A stretch of DNA of 64,000 nt. Origin: Pseudonocardiaceae bacterium (GTDB lineage: Bacteria > Actinomycetota > Actinomycetes > Mycobacteriales > Pseudonocardiaceae). A program made the position numbers and the translations under genes. The stretch lies in the NCBI GenBank assembly GCA_009379845.1, contig WHSZ01000001.1, positions 62,001 through 126,000 on the forward strand. The letters are read 5' to 3'. This document shows positions 44,739 through 55,961 of the stretch, one piece after another; within the stretch, counting starts at the first letter, position 1; every line of letters starts with the position of its first letter. Under the pieces are notes generated by a model. The model saw only the letters and a program-made list of their open reading frames with translations, did not search any database and was not told the origin of the DNA.

Positions 44739-45446
44739 TCAGGCGGGCTTGCCGAGCGCGAGGTGCGGTGGGTTCACGTCCGCCCCGGCGGTCTCCGCCG
44801 AGTGCATCCGGCGCTCGAGGCGGCGCACCCCGATGCTCGCCAGATAGCTGATCGCCAGGAACAGCACGGCCGCCATGGTGAGCGGTTCCAGGAAACGGTA
44901 GGTCAGCCCGCCGATCTGCTTGGCCGTGTTCAACAACTCGAACAGACCGATCGCACCCACGATCGCGGAGTCCTTGAACATCTGGTTGACGTAGTTGCCC
45001 AGCGCCGGAATCACCCTCGGAATCGCCTGGGGCAGGATGACCGCGCGCCAGATCCGGCCGGTTGACAGGTTCAACGCGCGCGCCGCCTCCCACTGCCCCT
45101 GCGGCACTCCCTCGATCCCGGCCCGATAGCACTCCGCCGTGTAAGCGCTGTAGTTCAGCCCGAGCACGATGATTCCGGTGGCCAGCACCGGAAGCTGAAT
45201 GCCGTACTTCGGCAGCACGTAGAACACGAAGAACAGCTGCACCAGAAACGGGGTACCGCGCAGCACCTCGATGATCGCACCGATCAACCAGCGCACCGGC
45301 TCGACGTTGGTGCGCCGCAACATCGCCAGTACCAAGCCGATGACCAACGCCAGCACCGAACCGCCGAGCGTCAGCTGCACGGTGATCCACAAGCCTTCCA
45401 GCAGCGCCGGCAGGCTGTCCCATGCGAAGCTCCAGTCCCAGTACAC
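44739..45446 (-). CDS. ehuD: ectoine/amino-acid ABC transporter permease
   Basis: A 235-residue permease of the polar amino acid family with about five membrane helices and the EAA-type loop QWEAARALNLSTGRIWRAVILPQA. By order and similarity it is EhuD, partner of EhuC for ectoine/hydroxyectoine uptake. The GTG at 45446 has GGGAG 8 bases upstream and starts 5 bases after the ehuC stop. No ATPase gene (ehuA) follows; the next gene is convergent. Confidence 0.85.
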   Translation of the reverse strand: MYWDWSFAWDSLPALLEGLWITVQLTLGGSVLALVIGLVLAMLRRTNVEPVRWLIGAIIEVLRGTPFLVQLFFVFYVLPKYGIQLPVLATGIIVLGLNYSAYTAECYRAGIEGVPQGQWEAARALNLSTGRIWRAVILPQAIPRVIPALGNYVNQMFKDSAIVGAIGLFELLNTAKQIGGLTYRFLEPLTMAAVLFLAISYLASIGVRRLERRMHSAETAGADVNPPHLALGKPA

Positions 45447-45451
45447 GGCCG

Positions 45452-46120
45452 TCACTCCCTTCCCGGCGCGTAGGCCAGCCCGGCCGGCATCCGGCGCTCC
45501 AGCATGCGGCGCAGCAACGAGATCCCGTTGGTCAGGATCAGGTAGACGACAACGAGCAACCCGAAGATGATCGTGGTCTCTCCCGTCGTCGCGCGGATCA
45601 GCTGCGCGCGATAGGTCAAGTCGAGCACCGTCACCAGTGCCACCAGGGACGTGTTCTTCATCAGATCCACGGCGACGTTGCCGAACGGCGGCAGCATCGC
45701 GACCAGCGCCTGCGGCAGGATCACCCGGCGCAATGTGGTGCGCTTCGGCATGTTCAGCGCGGTGGCCGCCTCCCACTGGGTCAGCGGGACCGACTGCACG
45801 GCACCACGCACGATTTCCGCGGCGTAGCTACCCTGATTCAGCCCGAGCACCAGCACCCCTGCCATCAACGGTGTGAGCCGGATGTCCAGAAACAACGGCA
45901 GCGCGTAGAAAAACCAGAACAGCTGCACGATCGCCGAGGTGCCGCGGAACACTTCGATGAACACCGCGCACGGCCAGCGGATGGCGTGGATCGACGACAT
46001 CCTGCCCAACCCAGCCGCGAACGCCACCAGCAGCGCGAGAATCAGGCCGAGCACGAAGATCTGCAGGGTAACCCACGTACCTTCGAAGAAATACGGCAGG
46101 AAAGCGGCTACCTGGTCCAC
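45452..46120 (-). CDS. ehuC: ectoine/amino-acid ABC transporter permease
   Basis: A 222-residue inner-membrane permease. It begins MDQVAAFLPYFFEGTWVTLQ, with TLQIFVLGLILALLVAF as the first helix. The cytoplasmic loop that contacts the ATPase is QWEAATALNMPKRTTLRRVI. EVFRGTSAIVQLFWFFYALP is typical of the HisM/EhuC group. It lies between ehuB and ehuD. The cargo is inferred from EhuB. Confidence 0.85.
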   Translation of the reverse strand: MDQVAAFLPYFFEGTWVTLQIFVLGLILALLVAFAAGLGRMSSIHAIRWPCAVFIEVFRGTSAIVQLFWFFYALPLFLDIRLTPLMAGVLVLGLNQGSYAAEIVRGAVQSVPLTQWEAATALNMPKRTTLRRVILPQALVAMLPPFGNVAVDLMKNTSLVALVTVLDLTYRAQLIRATTGETTIIFGLLVVVYLILTNGISLLRRMLERRMPAGLAYAPGRE

Positions 46121-46157
46121 AACGCGACCTCCGATACGCGGTAACCGGGAGCCCCGG

Positions 46158-47042
46158 TCATCCCTCCGCCTGGCATAGCTGCTCGCTCGTGGTGTTTACC
46201 GCGGCCTCCGAGGGAAAGCCCCACGGTTCGATGATCTTGGCGAACTCGCCGCTTCGCTTCAACTCGTCGAATTTCTGGTTGAACAGATCGCGGAAGTACC
46301 GGTCGGTCTTGCGGAATCCCACGCCCGAACCGGTCGGTGCCACATCCGGGATGGGTGGGGTGAGCTCCACACCGCCACCACTACCCTTCATCAGCTGCCG
46401 CAGGGACAGGGTCGGCAGCAGGAACACGTCCACCCGGTCCGCCTGCAACGCCTCCAGCCCGCTGCGTCCATCAGGGACACCGGAGAACTGCTCCTGCGGC
46501 ACCCCTGCCGTCCGAAGTAGACCGTCTTCGTAGCCACCGGCGAGCGCCGCGATACGGATGTCCGGGTCCTTCTTCACGTCGGCCAGAGTCTTGATCCCGC
46601 GCGGATTTCCCTTCGGCACCGCGAACGACTCGGTGGACACGATGTCCGGTTCGGAGTACAGGATCTGGGCGCACCGCGACTTCTTCATGTAGAGCCCCGC
46701 GGTGATGAGATCCCACTGCCGGGCGTTCAGTCCGGGGATCATGCTCTCGTACGGGGTGATGATGCCCTGCACGTCGTCGATGCCCATCTTCTTCAGCACC
46801 GCGCGGGCAACCTCGGGTTCCGCGCCGGTCACCGAGCCATCCGTCTTGATCTCCGTGTACGGGGGTTCGTTACCGATCGCGACCCGCGCCATGCCGGCGC
46901 TGCGCAGCGAGTCAAGCAGCTGCCGACCGGTATCCCCTGACGGCGGCTCCGCGCAGCCTGCCACCGCCACGCTCGCCGCCAACCCACCGATACCGCCGAT
47001 ACCGCCGAGAAAACCGCGGCGAGTGATCGCCCTGCCACCCAT
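46158..47042 (-). CDS. ehuB: ectoine/hydroxyectoine-binding lipoprotein
   Basis: A 294-residue family-3 solute-binding protein. It has a twin-arginine signal (AITRRGFLGGIGGIGG) and a lipobox VAVAGC, so it is probably exported folded and lipid-anchored. GNEPPYTEIKTDGSVTGAEP, MGIDDVQGIITPYESMIPGL and YEDGLLRTAGVP follow the pattern of EhuB. It should capture ectoines, which serve as osmoprotectant or nutrient. A related amino-acid cargo cannot be excluded. A TTGACG–TAGCTT promoter lies upstream. Confidence 0.8.
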   Translation of the reverse strand: MGGRAITRRGFLGGIGGIGGLAASVAVAGCAEPPSGDTGRQLLDSLRSAGMARVAIGNEPPYTEIKTDGSVTGAEPEVARAVLKKMGIDDVQGIITPYESMIPGLNARQWDLITAGLYMKKSRCAQILYSEPDIVSTESFAVPKGNPRGIKTLADVKKDPDIRIAALAGGYEDGLLRTAGVPQEQFSGVPDGRSGLEALQADRVDVFLLPTLSLRQLMKGSGGGVELTPPIPDVAPTGSGVGFRKTDRYFRDLFNQKFDELKRSGEFAKIIEPWGFPSEAAVNTTSEQLCQAEG

Positions 47043-47071
47043 TGAGCCACCCCATCAGTAAGATCGTCACG

Positions 47072-47100
47072 AAGCTAGGCGGCACGCGGGCAAGCGTCAA
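47072..47100 (-). promoter_or_regulatory. candidate ehuB promoter
   Basis: On the minus strand TTGACG (47095–47100) is 17 bases from TAGCTT (47072–47077), about 30 bases before the ehuB start. On the plus strand TACAAT at 47141–47146 may be the -10 of the DUF1801 gene. The gap 47043–47212 holds nothing else that I can name. Confidence 0.35.
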
Positions 47101-47212
47101 CGAATTCTTCCCGGTCGTAACGGCGAGGTAGTGAAGTGGCTACAATTGTCGCGTCGACGCACTCGCGAAGCATCTCGCCAGCTGTCACGGACCGCATCCA
47201 GGACGTAATCCC

Positions 47213-47641
47213 ATGACCGATCGCAAGAAGAACGACGCGGCACCGAAGCTGCTCTCCGGCGGCAACCCGCAGATCCCCAAGGGTGAGGGCAACGGCCCGG
47301 CGCAGGACTACATCGCTGCCATGCCCGGCTGGAAACGGGACGTCGGGCAACGCCTCGATGACCTCATCGTGCGCACGGTCCCCCAGGTACACAAGGCCGT
47401 GAAATGGAACCAACCGTTCTACGGCCTCAAGGGCGATGGCTGGTTCCTGTCGTTCCGTTGTTACACGAAGTACGTGCAGCTGCAGTTCCTCAAAGGGACA
47501 TCGCTCGATCCCATGCCACCGAAGGCGTCCAACCACGACGAGGTGCGCTACCTCGACATCCACGAGGACGACGAACTGGACGACGACCAGCTCCGGTCCT
47601 GGATCGAGCAGGCCAGCAACCTGCCAGGCGAAATGATGTGA
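47213..47641 (+). CDS. DUF1801 domain protein
   Basis: A 142-residue soluble protein of the DUF1801 (YdhG-like) family. The family core is visible in VPQVHKAVKWNQPFYGLKG and WFLSFRCYTKYVQLQFLKG. The N-terminal 30 residues are polar and disordered. The biochemical role of the family is not known; the fold resembles phage and stress-related SRPBCC-free small proteins only loosely, so I assign no function. It stands alone and is convergent with hisA, 6 bases away. Confidence 0.8.
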   Translation: MTDRKKNDAAPKLLSGGNPQIPKGEGNGPAQDYIAAMPGWKRDVGQRLDDLIVRTVPQVHKAVKWNQPFYGLKGDGWFLSFRCYTKYVQLQFLKGTSLDPMPPKASNHDEVRYLDIHEDDELDDDQLRSWIEQASNLPGEMM

Positions 47642-47647
47642 CGCACC

Positions 47648-48379
47648 CTAGCGGACCGCGGCGAGGGCGTCCGGCAGAGTGAACGCGCCGGCGTAGAGCG
47701 CCTTGCCGACGATCGCGCCCTCCACACCATCCGAACTCAGCCGCGCGAGCGCGCGCAGGTCGTCCACACTGGACACGCCGCCGGACGCGATCACCGCGGC
47801 GTCGGTCCTGGCGCACACGTTCCGGAGCAGCCGCAGGTTCGGCCCGCGCAGCGTGCCGTCCTTGCTCACGTCGGTGACCACGTAGCGCGCGCAGCCATCG
47901 GCGTCCAGCCGCTCGAGCACATCCCAGAGGTCTCCCCCATCGCTCGTCCACCCCCTGGCGGCCAGCCGATGCCCCTCCTCGGTGATCCGCACGTCCAGTC
48001 CGACGGCAACCCGCTCGCCGTGCTCGGCGACAACCTTCGCGCACCACGACGGGTCCTCCAACGCGGCGGTGCCGAGGTTGACCCGCGCGCACCCGGTGGC
48101 AAGCGCCGCTTCGAGCGACGCGTCATCCCGGATGCCGCCGGAAAGCTCGACGGAAACATGCAGCGCGTCGACAACGCCGGCCAGCAGCTCGCGGTTGTCG
48201 CCGCGCCCGAAAGCGGCATCGAGGTCGACAAGGTGGATCCATTCGGCGCCCTGCTCTTGCCAGGCGAGGGCGGCATCGCGTGGGTCACCGTACGAGGTCT
48301 CCGTACCGGCCTCGCCACGCAGCAGGCGCACGGCCTTGCCTTCGGCCACATCGACGGCGGGTAGCAGCGTAAACGTCAC
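47648..48379 (-). CDS. priA: phosphoribosyl isomerase A (HisA/TrpF dual)
   Basis: A 243-residue TIM-barrel isomerase. Asp10 ([11 protein letters not shown]) and Asp174 (TDVSKDGT) are the acid–base pair, and Trp144 (ARGWTSDGG) matches the residue that lets mycobacterial PriA accept the tryptophan substrate. Actinobacteria use PriA for both the HisA step and the TrpF step, and no trpF is seen near the trp operon. The GTG at 48379 was chosen to fit the conserved N-terminus. It follows hisH by 23 bases. Confidence 0.93.
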   Translation of the reverse strand: MTFTLLPAVDVAEGKAVRLLRGEAGTETSYGDPRDAALAWQEQGAEWIHLVDLDAAFGRGDNRELLAGVVDALHVSVELSGGIRDDASLEAALATGCARVNLGTAALEDPSWCAKVVAEHGERVAVGLDVRITEEGHRLAARGWTSDGGDLWDVLERLDADGCARYVVTDVSKDGTLRGPNLRLLRNVCARTDAAVIASGGVSSVDDLRALARLSSDGVEGAIVGKALYAGAFTLPDALAAVR

Positions 48380-48402
48380 GCCGCAACGATAAAGGAGACC
48401 GC

Positions 48403-49038
48403 TCAGGCCTTGAGCTCGGCCAGCCAGTTTTCCAGCAACGCCGCCCCGGCATCGCCGGATTTCTCCGGGTGGAACTGCGTCGCCCACAGCGGGCCGTGCT
48501 CGACAGCCGCGACGAAATCCTCGCCGTGGTTGGCCCAGGTGACCCGCGCAGGCGGCAGCGGCGGGCTCGGCTCGAGCAGCCACTCGCGCACCGCGTAGCT
48601 GTGCACGAAATAGAACCGCTCCGTGGCTGGCAGCCCGGCGAACAGCCGCGAATCGGCCGGCGCGCGCACCGTGTTCCAGCCCATGTGCGGCAGCACCGGC
48701 GCGTTCAGCCACTCCACCGTGCCGGGCCATTCGCCGCAGCCCTCGGTTTCCACGCCGTGCTCGACCCCGCGCTCGAACAGGATCTGCATCCCCACGCAGA
48801 TGCCGAGCACCGGGCGTCCGCCGGCCAGCCGCTGGCCGATCACGCGCTCGCCACGGACCGCGCGCAGGCCCGCCATGCAGGCCGCGAACGCGCCGACACC
48901 GGGCACCACGAGACCGTCGGCTTCCAGCGCGGGCTCCTGCCCGGCGGTGACCTCGACGTCGGCGCCAACCCTGCGCAGCGCCCGCTCGGCGGAGCGGAGG
49001 TTGCCGGATCCGTAGTCAAGAACGACGACTCGAGGCAC
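48403..49038 (-). CDS. hisH: imidazole glycerol phosphate synthase, glutaminase subunit
   Basis: A 211-residue class I glutamine amidotransferase that feeds ammonia to HisF. The nucleophile is Cys81 in [12 protein letters not shown], and the His-Glu pair is in FHPEKSGD near the C-terminus. [10 protein letters not shown] is the N-terminal mark. The GTG start lies inside the 3' end of the MFS gene (23-base overlap). This suggests that the MFS unit and hisH-priA are transcribed together. Confidence 0.95.
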   Translation of the reverse strand: MPRVVVLDYGSGNLRSAERALRRVGADVEVTAGQEPALEADGLVVPGVGAFAACMAGLRAVRGERVIGQRLAGGRPVLGICVGMQILFERGVEHGVETEGCGEWPGTVEWLNAPVLPHMGWNTVRAPADSRLFAGLPATERFYFVHSYAVREWLLEPSPPLPPARVTWANHGEDFVAAVEHGPLWATQFHPEKSGDAGAALLENWLAELKA

Positions 49039-50215
49039 GTCCCCAGGTTACGGCACGCCGAGCGGCGTACCACGCGGGCGCGAGGGTGAGCAGCACCAGC
49101 CCGGCGGTCACCAGGAACGCCGCGACGAAACCCGGACCGGAGACCACCGCGCCGATCAGCACCGCGCCGAGCCCGTACCCGCCGTCCAGCGCGATGTTCC
49201 ACCCCGCGCTCGCCATGCCGTACCGGTGCGGCGGTACCCGGTCGAACATGGCGACCAGCGAGTCGTTCTGCACCACCCCGTATCCCGCGCCGAACAGCAG
49301 CCCGCCGAGCACCGCGAGCCACGGCCCGTCGCCGGCCACCGCGGCCGCGATCGCGAGCAGCCCGGAAACACCGAGCAACACGCTCAGCGGAAGCTGCCGG
49401 CCGGCGACACCCATCCGATCGCCCACCATCCCGGACGCCCAACGGCCGGCCAGCATCGCAGCGCCAACGGCGAGCAGCGCGACCGGCGCGACCGCCAACG
49501 ACATCGGCGTGAAGGTCACCACGGCGCCGTAGGCCAGCGCGGCCGCCAGCATGACCAACCATGGCCCGAGCAGCGGGCGCAGCTGGCTGAGCAGCCCGCC
49601 GACCTCCCCTGCCGGCGCCGCGTGGCCGTCCACCCTCGGCAACAGCGCGGCCGGCAGGCAGCCGAGCACCGGCAGTACCCCCGCCGCCCAGAACACCGCA
49701 GGGTAACCCCACGCCTCGGCGACCCAGATTCCGGCTGGCACCCCGAGCAGCTGTGGCACGCCCACCGCGACGCCGTACAACCCGGACCCCCTGCCGAGCT
49801 CGGCACGGGGCAGCAGCTCGGCGACCAGCGCGCTGCCGCACACCGTGATGATCCCGAACCCGACCCCGCGCAGCGCGGAGATCAGCAGGAGCGGTTCGGC
49901 GGCATCGGACAGCGCGTACAGCGGCGCGGGCAGCCCGATCAGTGCCGCCCCGAGCAGGAACGTCCACCGGTACCCGACGGCGCGGGTCAACCGGGGCACC
50001 GCGATCTGGGTGAGCACGGTGATGCCCATGAACACGCCGGTCGTGGTGCCGCCGACGAACGCGGACGCGCCGCCGCGTACCGCCCACAGCGGCACCACCG
50101 GCAGCAGCGTCGCGTACCCGAAGAAGGTGGTCAGCGTCGCGCCGAGCAGCAACAGGAAATCCCTCCGGTACAACGCTGACCGCCGTGGCACCGCGGTCTT
50201 TACGGAGCCCGTCAC
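49016..50215 (-). CDS. major facilitator superfamily exporter
   Basis: A transporter of about 399 residues with twelve membrane helices. It has the inter-helix region [21 protein letters not shown] and the second-half repeat [19 protein letters not shown]. The pattern is that of small-molecule efflux carriers. The GTG at 50215 overlaps the stop of the 68-aa gene (GTGA); an ATG at 50239 is possible. It lies between hisB and hisH in what should be a continuous his operon. A divergent LysR gene is the probable regulator. Confidence 0.85.
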   Translation of the reverse strand: MTGSVKTAVPRRSALYRRDFLLLLGATLTTFFGYATLLPVVPLWAVRGGASAFVGGTTTGVFMGITVLTQIAVPRLTRAVGYRWTFLLGAALIGLPAPLYALSDAAEPLLLISALRGVGFGIITVCGSALVAELLPRAELGRGSGLYGVAVGVPQLLGVPAGIWVAEAWGYPAVFWAAGVLPVLGCLPAALLPRVDGHAAPAGEVGGLLSQLRPLLGPWLVMLAAALAYGAVVTFTPMSLAVAPVALLAVGAAMLAGRWASGMVGDRMGVAGRQLPLSVLLGVSGLLAIAAAVAGDGPWLAVLGGLLFGAGYGVVQNDSLVAMFDRVPPHRYGMASAGWNIALDGGYGLGAVLIGAVVSGPGFVAAFLVTAGLVLLTLAPAWYAARRAVTWGRASSRRS

Positions 50216-50418
50216 AGCGCGCGTCCCACCGGCCGCCATTCCCCTCGGGCGACGACCGGCGCACCGGCGCTACCCAGCCGGACCTGCAGCGTGCCGCATG
50301 CGCAGCGGGTGTACACGGTGAGGCCTTCCGGGGTCGGATGCTGGGAAACCATCACCATCGGCTGTCCCTCCGGCTGTCCCTCCGGCCATCCGCAGCGGCA
50401 TCGAGCTCCATCGGTCAT
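50212..50418 (-). CDS. 68-aa protein with paired CxC motifs
   Basis: A small protein with Cys7, Cys9, Cys39 and Cys41 (RCRCGW and TRCACG), spaced as in a compact zinc ribbon. The middle carries a short repeat (PEGQPEGQP) and the end is Arg-rich. It has an ATG start and is coupled by GTGA overlap to the MFS gene. A metal-binding or DNA-contact role is suggested only by the Cys pairs. I do not recognise a named family. Confidence 0.6.
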   Translation of the reverse strand: MTDGARCRCGWPEGQPEGQPMVMVSQHPTPEGLTVYTRCACGTLQVRLGSAGAPVVARGEWRPVGRAL

Positions 50419-50472
50419 GGTTCCCTTTGTAGCCTCGGCCTATCATCGCGTCCAACGAATGTTTACGATGAA

Positions 50473-50495
50473 TTCGATCGAAAACACCGATCGAA
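50473..50495. promoter_or_regulatory. inverted repeat before lysR gene
   Basis: TTCGATCG and its exact complement are separated by 7 bases, just before the ATG at 50505. CATCG and CGATG arms at about 50440–50470 form a wider repeat. The position between the divergent MFS unit and the LysR gene suits a LysR-type or autoregulatory site. Confidence 0.45.
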
Positions 50496-50504
50496 GGGGC
50501 GGCG

Positions 50505-51449
50505 ATGGACACCCGGCAGCTGCACACCTTCCTGGCGGTCGCGCGCGGGCTGAACTTCACCAGGGCCGCCGACACCCTCGGTTACGCGCAGTCCAGCGTC
50601 ACCGCACAGATCAAGACCTTGGAAGCGGAGCTGGGCGCCGGCCTGTTCGATCGGCACGCGCGGCGCGTCACCCTCACCCCGGCCGGCGAGCGGCTGGTGC
50701 GCTACGCCGAGCACATCGTGCGGCTGGCCGACGAGGCGTGCGGCGCGGTGCGGCTGCTCGCCGAGGACGCCACCTCCCGGCCACTGTGTATCGGCGCTTC
50801 CGAGACGCTGTGCACCTACCGGTTGCCGGATGTGCTGCGTGCCGCCAGGCAGCGGCTGCCAGGGCTGCGGATCTCCTTTCGCCCCGCCCAGCGCGGTGAG
50901 TTGCTCGACGATCTGGCATCCGGCGCGCTGGACGCCGCCTTCCTCACCGAGCAACCGATTCAGGCTCCGAAGCTGGTGACCGAGGCGTCCATGCCGGATC
51001 CGCTGTGCGTGGTGAGCTCGCCGGACAACCCACTGGCCACAATGGACGTTGTCGGACCGGCCGAACTGTCCGGGCAACCGTTACTACTCCTGGAACGCGG
51101 CTGCAGCCAGCGGGAGGTCTTCGAACGCCAGCTCGCCGCGGCGGGCGTCCAGCAGGGCCAGGTGATGGAGTTCACCAGCGTGGAGGCGGTCCGGCGGTGC
51201 GCGATCGCCGGGCTCGGCGTCGCCGCACTGCCAACGGTCGCCATCACCGGTGAGCTCGAACGCGGCGAACTCGTCGTGCTCGGCTGGCCGCACGAGGATT
51301 TCGGGCTGTACACCCAGGTAATCCGGCACCGGGACCGGACACTGGATCCCGCGCTGACGACGTTGATCGACACCGCCAGGGAGTTCTGGACGATCCCGCC
51401 TGGCTACCGGCCGTCCCGGCCCGAATCCGCCGGGGCAACCTCGATCTAA
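50505..51449 (+). CDS. LysR-family transcriptional regulator
   Basis: A 314-residue regulator. The N-terminal winged helix (LHTFLAVARGLNFTRAADTL, then SSVTAQIKTLEAELGAGLF, residues about 6–50) is followed by a periplasmic-binding-like ligand domain (from about 90). LysR proteins usually control a divergent target; here this is the 68-aa gene plus the MFS exporter. The ligand is unknown. The gene ends 23 bases before the SoxR gene. Confidence 0.92.
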   Translation: MDTRQLHTFLAVARGLNFTRAADTLGYAQSSVTAQIKTLEAELGAGLFDRHARRVTLTPAGERLVRYAEHIVRLADEACGAVRLLAEDATSRPLCIGASETLCTYRLPDVLRAARQRLPGLRISFRPAQRGELLDDLASGALDAAFLTEQPIQAPKLVTEASMPDPLCVVSSPDNPLATMDVVGPAELSGQPLLLLERGCSQREVFERQLAAAGVQQGQVMEFTSVEAVRRCAIAGLGVAALPTVAITGELERGELVVLGWPHEDFGLYTQVIRHRDRTLDPALTTLIDTAREFWTIPPGYRPSRPESAGATSI

Positions 51450-51459
51450 GTGGAGGTCA

Positions 51460-51469
51460 AGGTTAACCT
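51460..51469. promoter_or_regulatory. palindrome before soxR
   Basis: AGGTTAACCT is a perfect 10-bp palindrome just before the SoxR start. Its centre GTTAAC is shared with the E. coli sox box. It may be the autoregulatory site of SoxR, placed between promoter elements as MerR-family sites usually are. Confidence 0.35.
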
Positions 51470-51472
51470 GGC

Positions 51473-51937
51473 GTGGTGAGCAAACTCCCCGATCACCTTT
51501 CGATCGGCCAGGTGGCGGATCGCAGCGGTATTCCCCACACGGCGCTGCGGTTCTACGAGGAAAAGGGACTCATCGCAGCCGAACGCTCCGGGGGCAACCA
51601 GCGGCGCTACGCGCGCGCCGTGCTGCGCCGGCTGGCGTTCATCCGCGCCGCGCAGCGGGTCGGGCTGAGCCTCGAGGACATCCGCGACGCACTGAGCACC
51701 TTGCCGTCCGATCACGCTCCCACCAAGGCCGATTGGGCCCGGCTGTCCCGGTCGTGGCGGGCCGAGCTGGATGCCCGCATCGACGCGCTGCAACGGCTCC
51801 GTGACCGGTTGACCGGATGTGTCGGCTGTGGCTGCCTGTCGCTGCGCAGTTGCGCGCTGCAAAACACCGACGATCAGCTGGGGCACTTCGGGCCCGGCTC
51901 TCCCCGCCTCAAGCCGGCCGGTGAGGGCGGCATCTAG
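51473..51937 (+). CDS. soxR: redox-sensing MerR-family regulator SoxR
   Basis: A 154-residue regulator. The MerR helix-turn-helix (LSIGQVADRSGIPHTALRFY) and dimer helix are followed by the [2Fe-2S] site Cys116-x2-Cys119-x-Cys121-x5-Cys127 (CVGCGCLSLRSC), which is exactly the SoxR pattern. In actinomycetes SoxR answers redox-active metabolites and usually controls exporters and oxidases. An exporter gene (MFS, 49016) is close but is not directly next to it. Two GTG codons (51473 and 51476) are possible starts. Confidence 0.93.
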   Translation: MVSKLPDHLSIGQVADRSGIPHTALRFYEEKGLIAAERSGGNQRRYARAVLRRLAFIRAAQRVGLSLEDIRDALSTLPSDHAPTKADWARLSRSWRAELDARIDALQRLRDRLTGCVGCGCLSLRSCALQNTDDQLGHFGPGSPRLKPAGEGGI

Positions 51938-51980
51938 CCGTCGATCCGCGGTGCCCGCACATCGCGGCCGACCCAGCCGC

Positions 51981-52142
51981 TCAGCGGGACAGCCACCACG
52001 CCACGGCGCCACCCGCGGCGGCCAGCGCGCAGAGGCCGAGCAGCACCGCGAGCAGCTTGGCGGTTTTCCAGGTGGTGTACACGCCACCGACCAGGAATCC
52101 GGCGAGGGCAAGTAGTCCGATGATGACAACTTCGGTTGGCAC
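51981..52142 (-). CDS. 53-aa two-helix membrane protein after hisB
   Basis: From GTG 52142 the frame begins VPTEVVIIGLLALAGFLVGG, continues with VYTTWKTAKLLAVLLGLCAL and ends AAAGGAVAWWLSR. It holds two hydrophobic helices (about 5–21 and 30–50) joined by a short polar turn, a hairpin-like topology. AAAGG lies 6 bases upstream. It starts 32 bases after the hisB stop on the same strand and is probably co-transcribed with hisDCB. The function is unknown. Between it and the SoxR stop (51938–51980) nothing else is seen. Confidence 0.6.
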   Translation of the reverse strand: MPTEVVIIGLLALAGFLVGGVYTTWKTAKLLAVLLGLCALAAAGGAVAWWLSR

Positions 52143-52174
52143 GCGGCACCTTTCATTGGTGGGACGCGGCGACC

Positions 52175-55190
<3,016 letters not shown>

Positions 55191-55287
55191 GCCTCAAGCG
55201 TAAGCGGCCGCTCGGCTGCCGCGTGCACCCACCGGCCCTCCGCGTGACGCGCGTCCCTGTCACCCCGACGCGCGTCCCCGGCCATCC

Positions 55288-55305
55288 CAATATGCGTCCA
55301 TATTG
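55288..55305. repeat. 7-bp-arm palindrome upstream of hisD
   Basis: CAATATG and CATATTG flank a 4-base loop (CGTC). A related element lies at 16430–16447. It sits between the end of the ABC operon and the hisD start, and might be a regulator site or a dispersed element. Confidence 0.4.
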
Positions 55306-55325
55306 CGGGCGCTGGGTGGGCAGCG

Positions 55326-55961
55326 TCACCCCAGGCGTTCGACCCGGTCCGCCCACACGTCAAGCAGCGCGTCGTCATGGCTGATCGCCAGTACCCCGGT
55401 TTCCAGGTCGCTGGCCTGCTCCCGCACCACCCGCACCAGCCCGGCGGTGCTGGAGGCGTCCACCATCGCGGTCATCTCGTCGCACACCAGGTAGCGCGGC
55501 CGCAGCGCGAGCGCCCGCGCGAGGCACGCACGCTGCAGCTGACCGTCGCTGACCTCGTGCGGGCGACGCTCGAGCAGCTCGCCGGTCAGCCCGACCCGGT
55601 TGGCGAGGCCGATCACGCCTGAGGCGGGAAAGCCGTTCGCCAGCAACGGTTCCGCCACGATCTCGCGCAGCGTCAGCCGGGGGTCCACGGCCAGCCGCGG
55701 TTGCTGGAACACCACGCCGACCCGGGTCCGCAGAGCCGCCGGGGCGTCGTGCCGGAAGCCGGTGATCACCTCGCCGTCCATCCGCAGCCGCCCTTTCCAC
55801 GGTCTCAGCAGCAGGCACAGCACCTTCGCCAGGGTCGACTTCCCGCAACCACTCGGACCGGCCAGCCCCACCGTCTCGCCGGGCGTGATGTGCAGATCCA
55901 CGCCGTCCAGCACCGGGACACCCTTCCGGTACCCGACGACGATGCCCTCGGCGCTCAACAT
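55326..55961 (-). CDS. ABC importer ATPase, second (NikE/DppF-like)
   Basis: A 211-residue ABC ATPase. Walker A is GPSGCGKST, the signature is VSDGQLQRACLARAL (SDGQ in place of SGGQ) and Walker B is YLVCDEMTAMVDA (Met-Thr in place of Pro-Thr). It lacks the C-terminal oligopeptide-transport extension that its partner has. Its ATG overlaps the end of the first ATPase gene by 7 bases. It is the last gene of the five-gene importer. Confidence 0.88.
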   Translation of the reverse strand: MLSAEGIVVGYRKGVPVLDGVDLHITPGETVGLAGPSGCGKSTLAKVLCLLLRPWKGRLRMDGEVITGFRHDAPAALRTRVGVVFQQPRLAVDPRLTLREIVAEPLLANGFPASGVIGLANRVGLTGELLERRPHEVSDGQLQRACLARALALRPRYLVCDEMTAMVDASSTAGLVRVVREQASDLETGVLAISHDDALLDVWADRVERLG

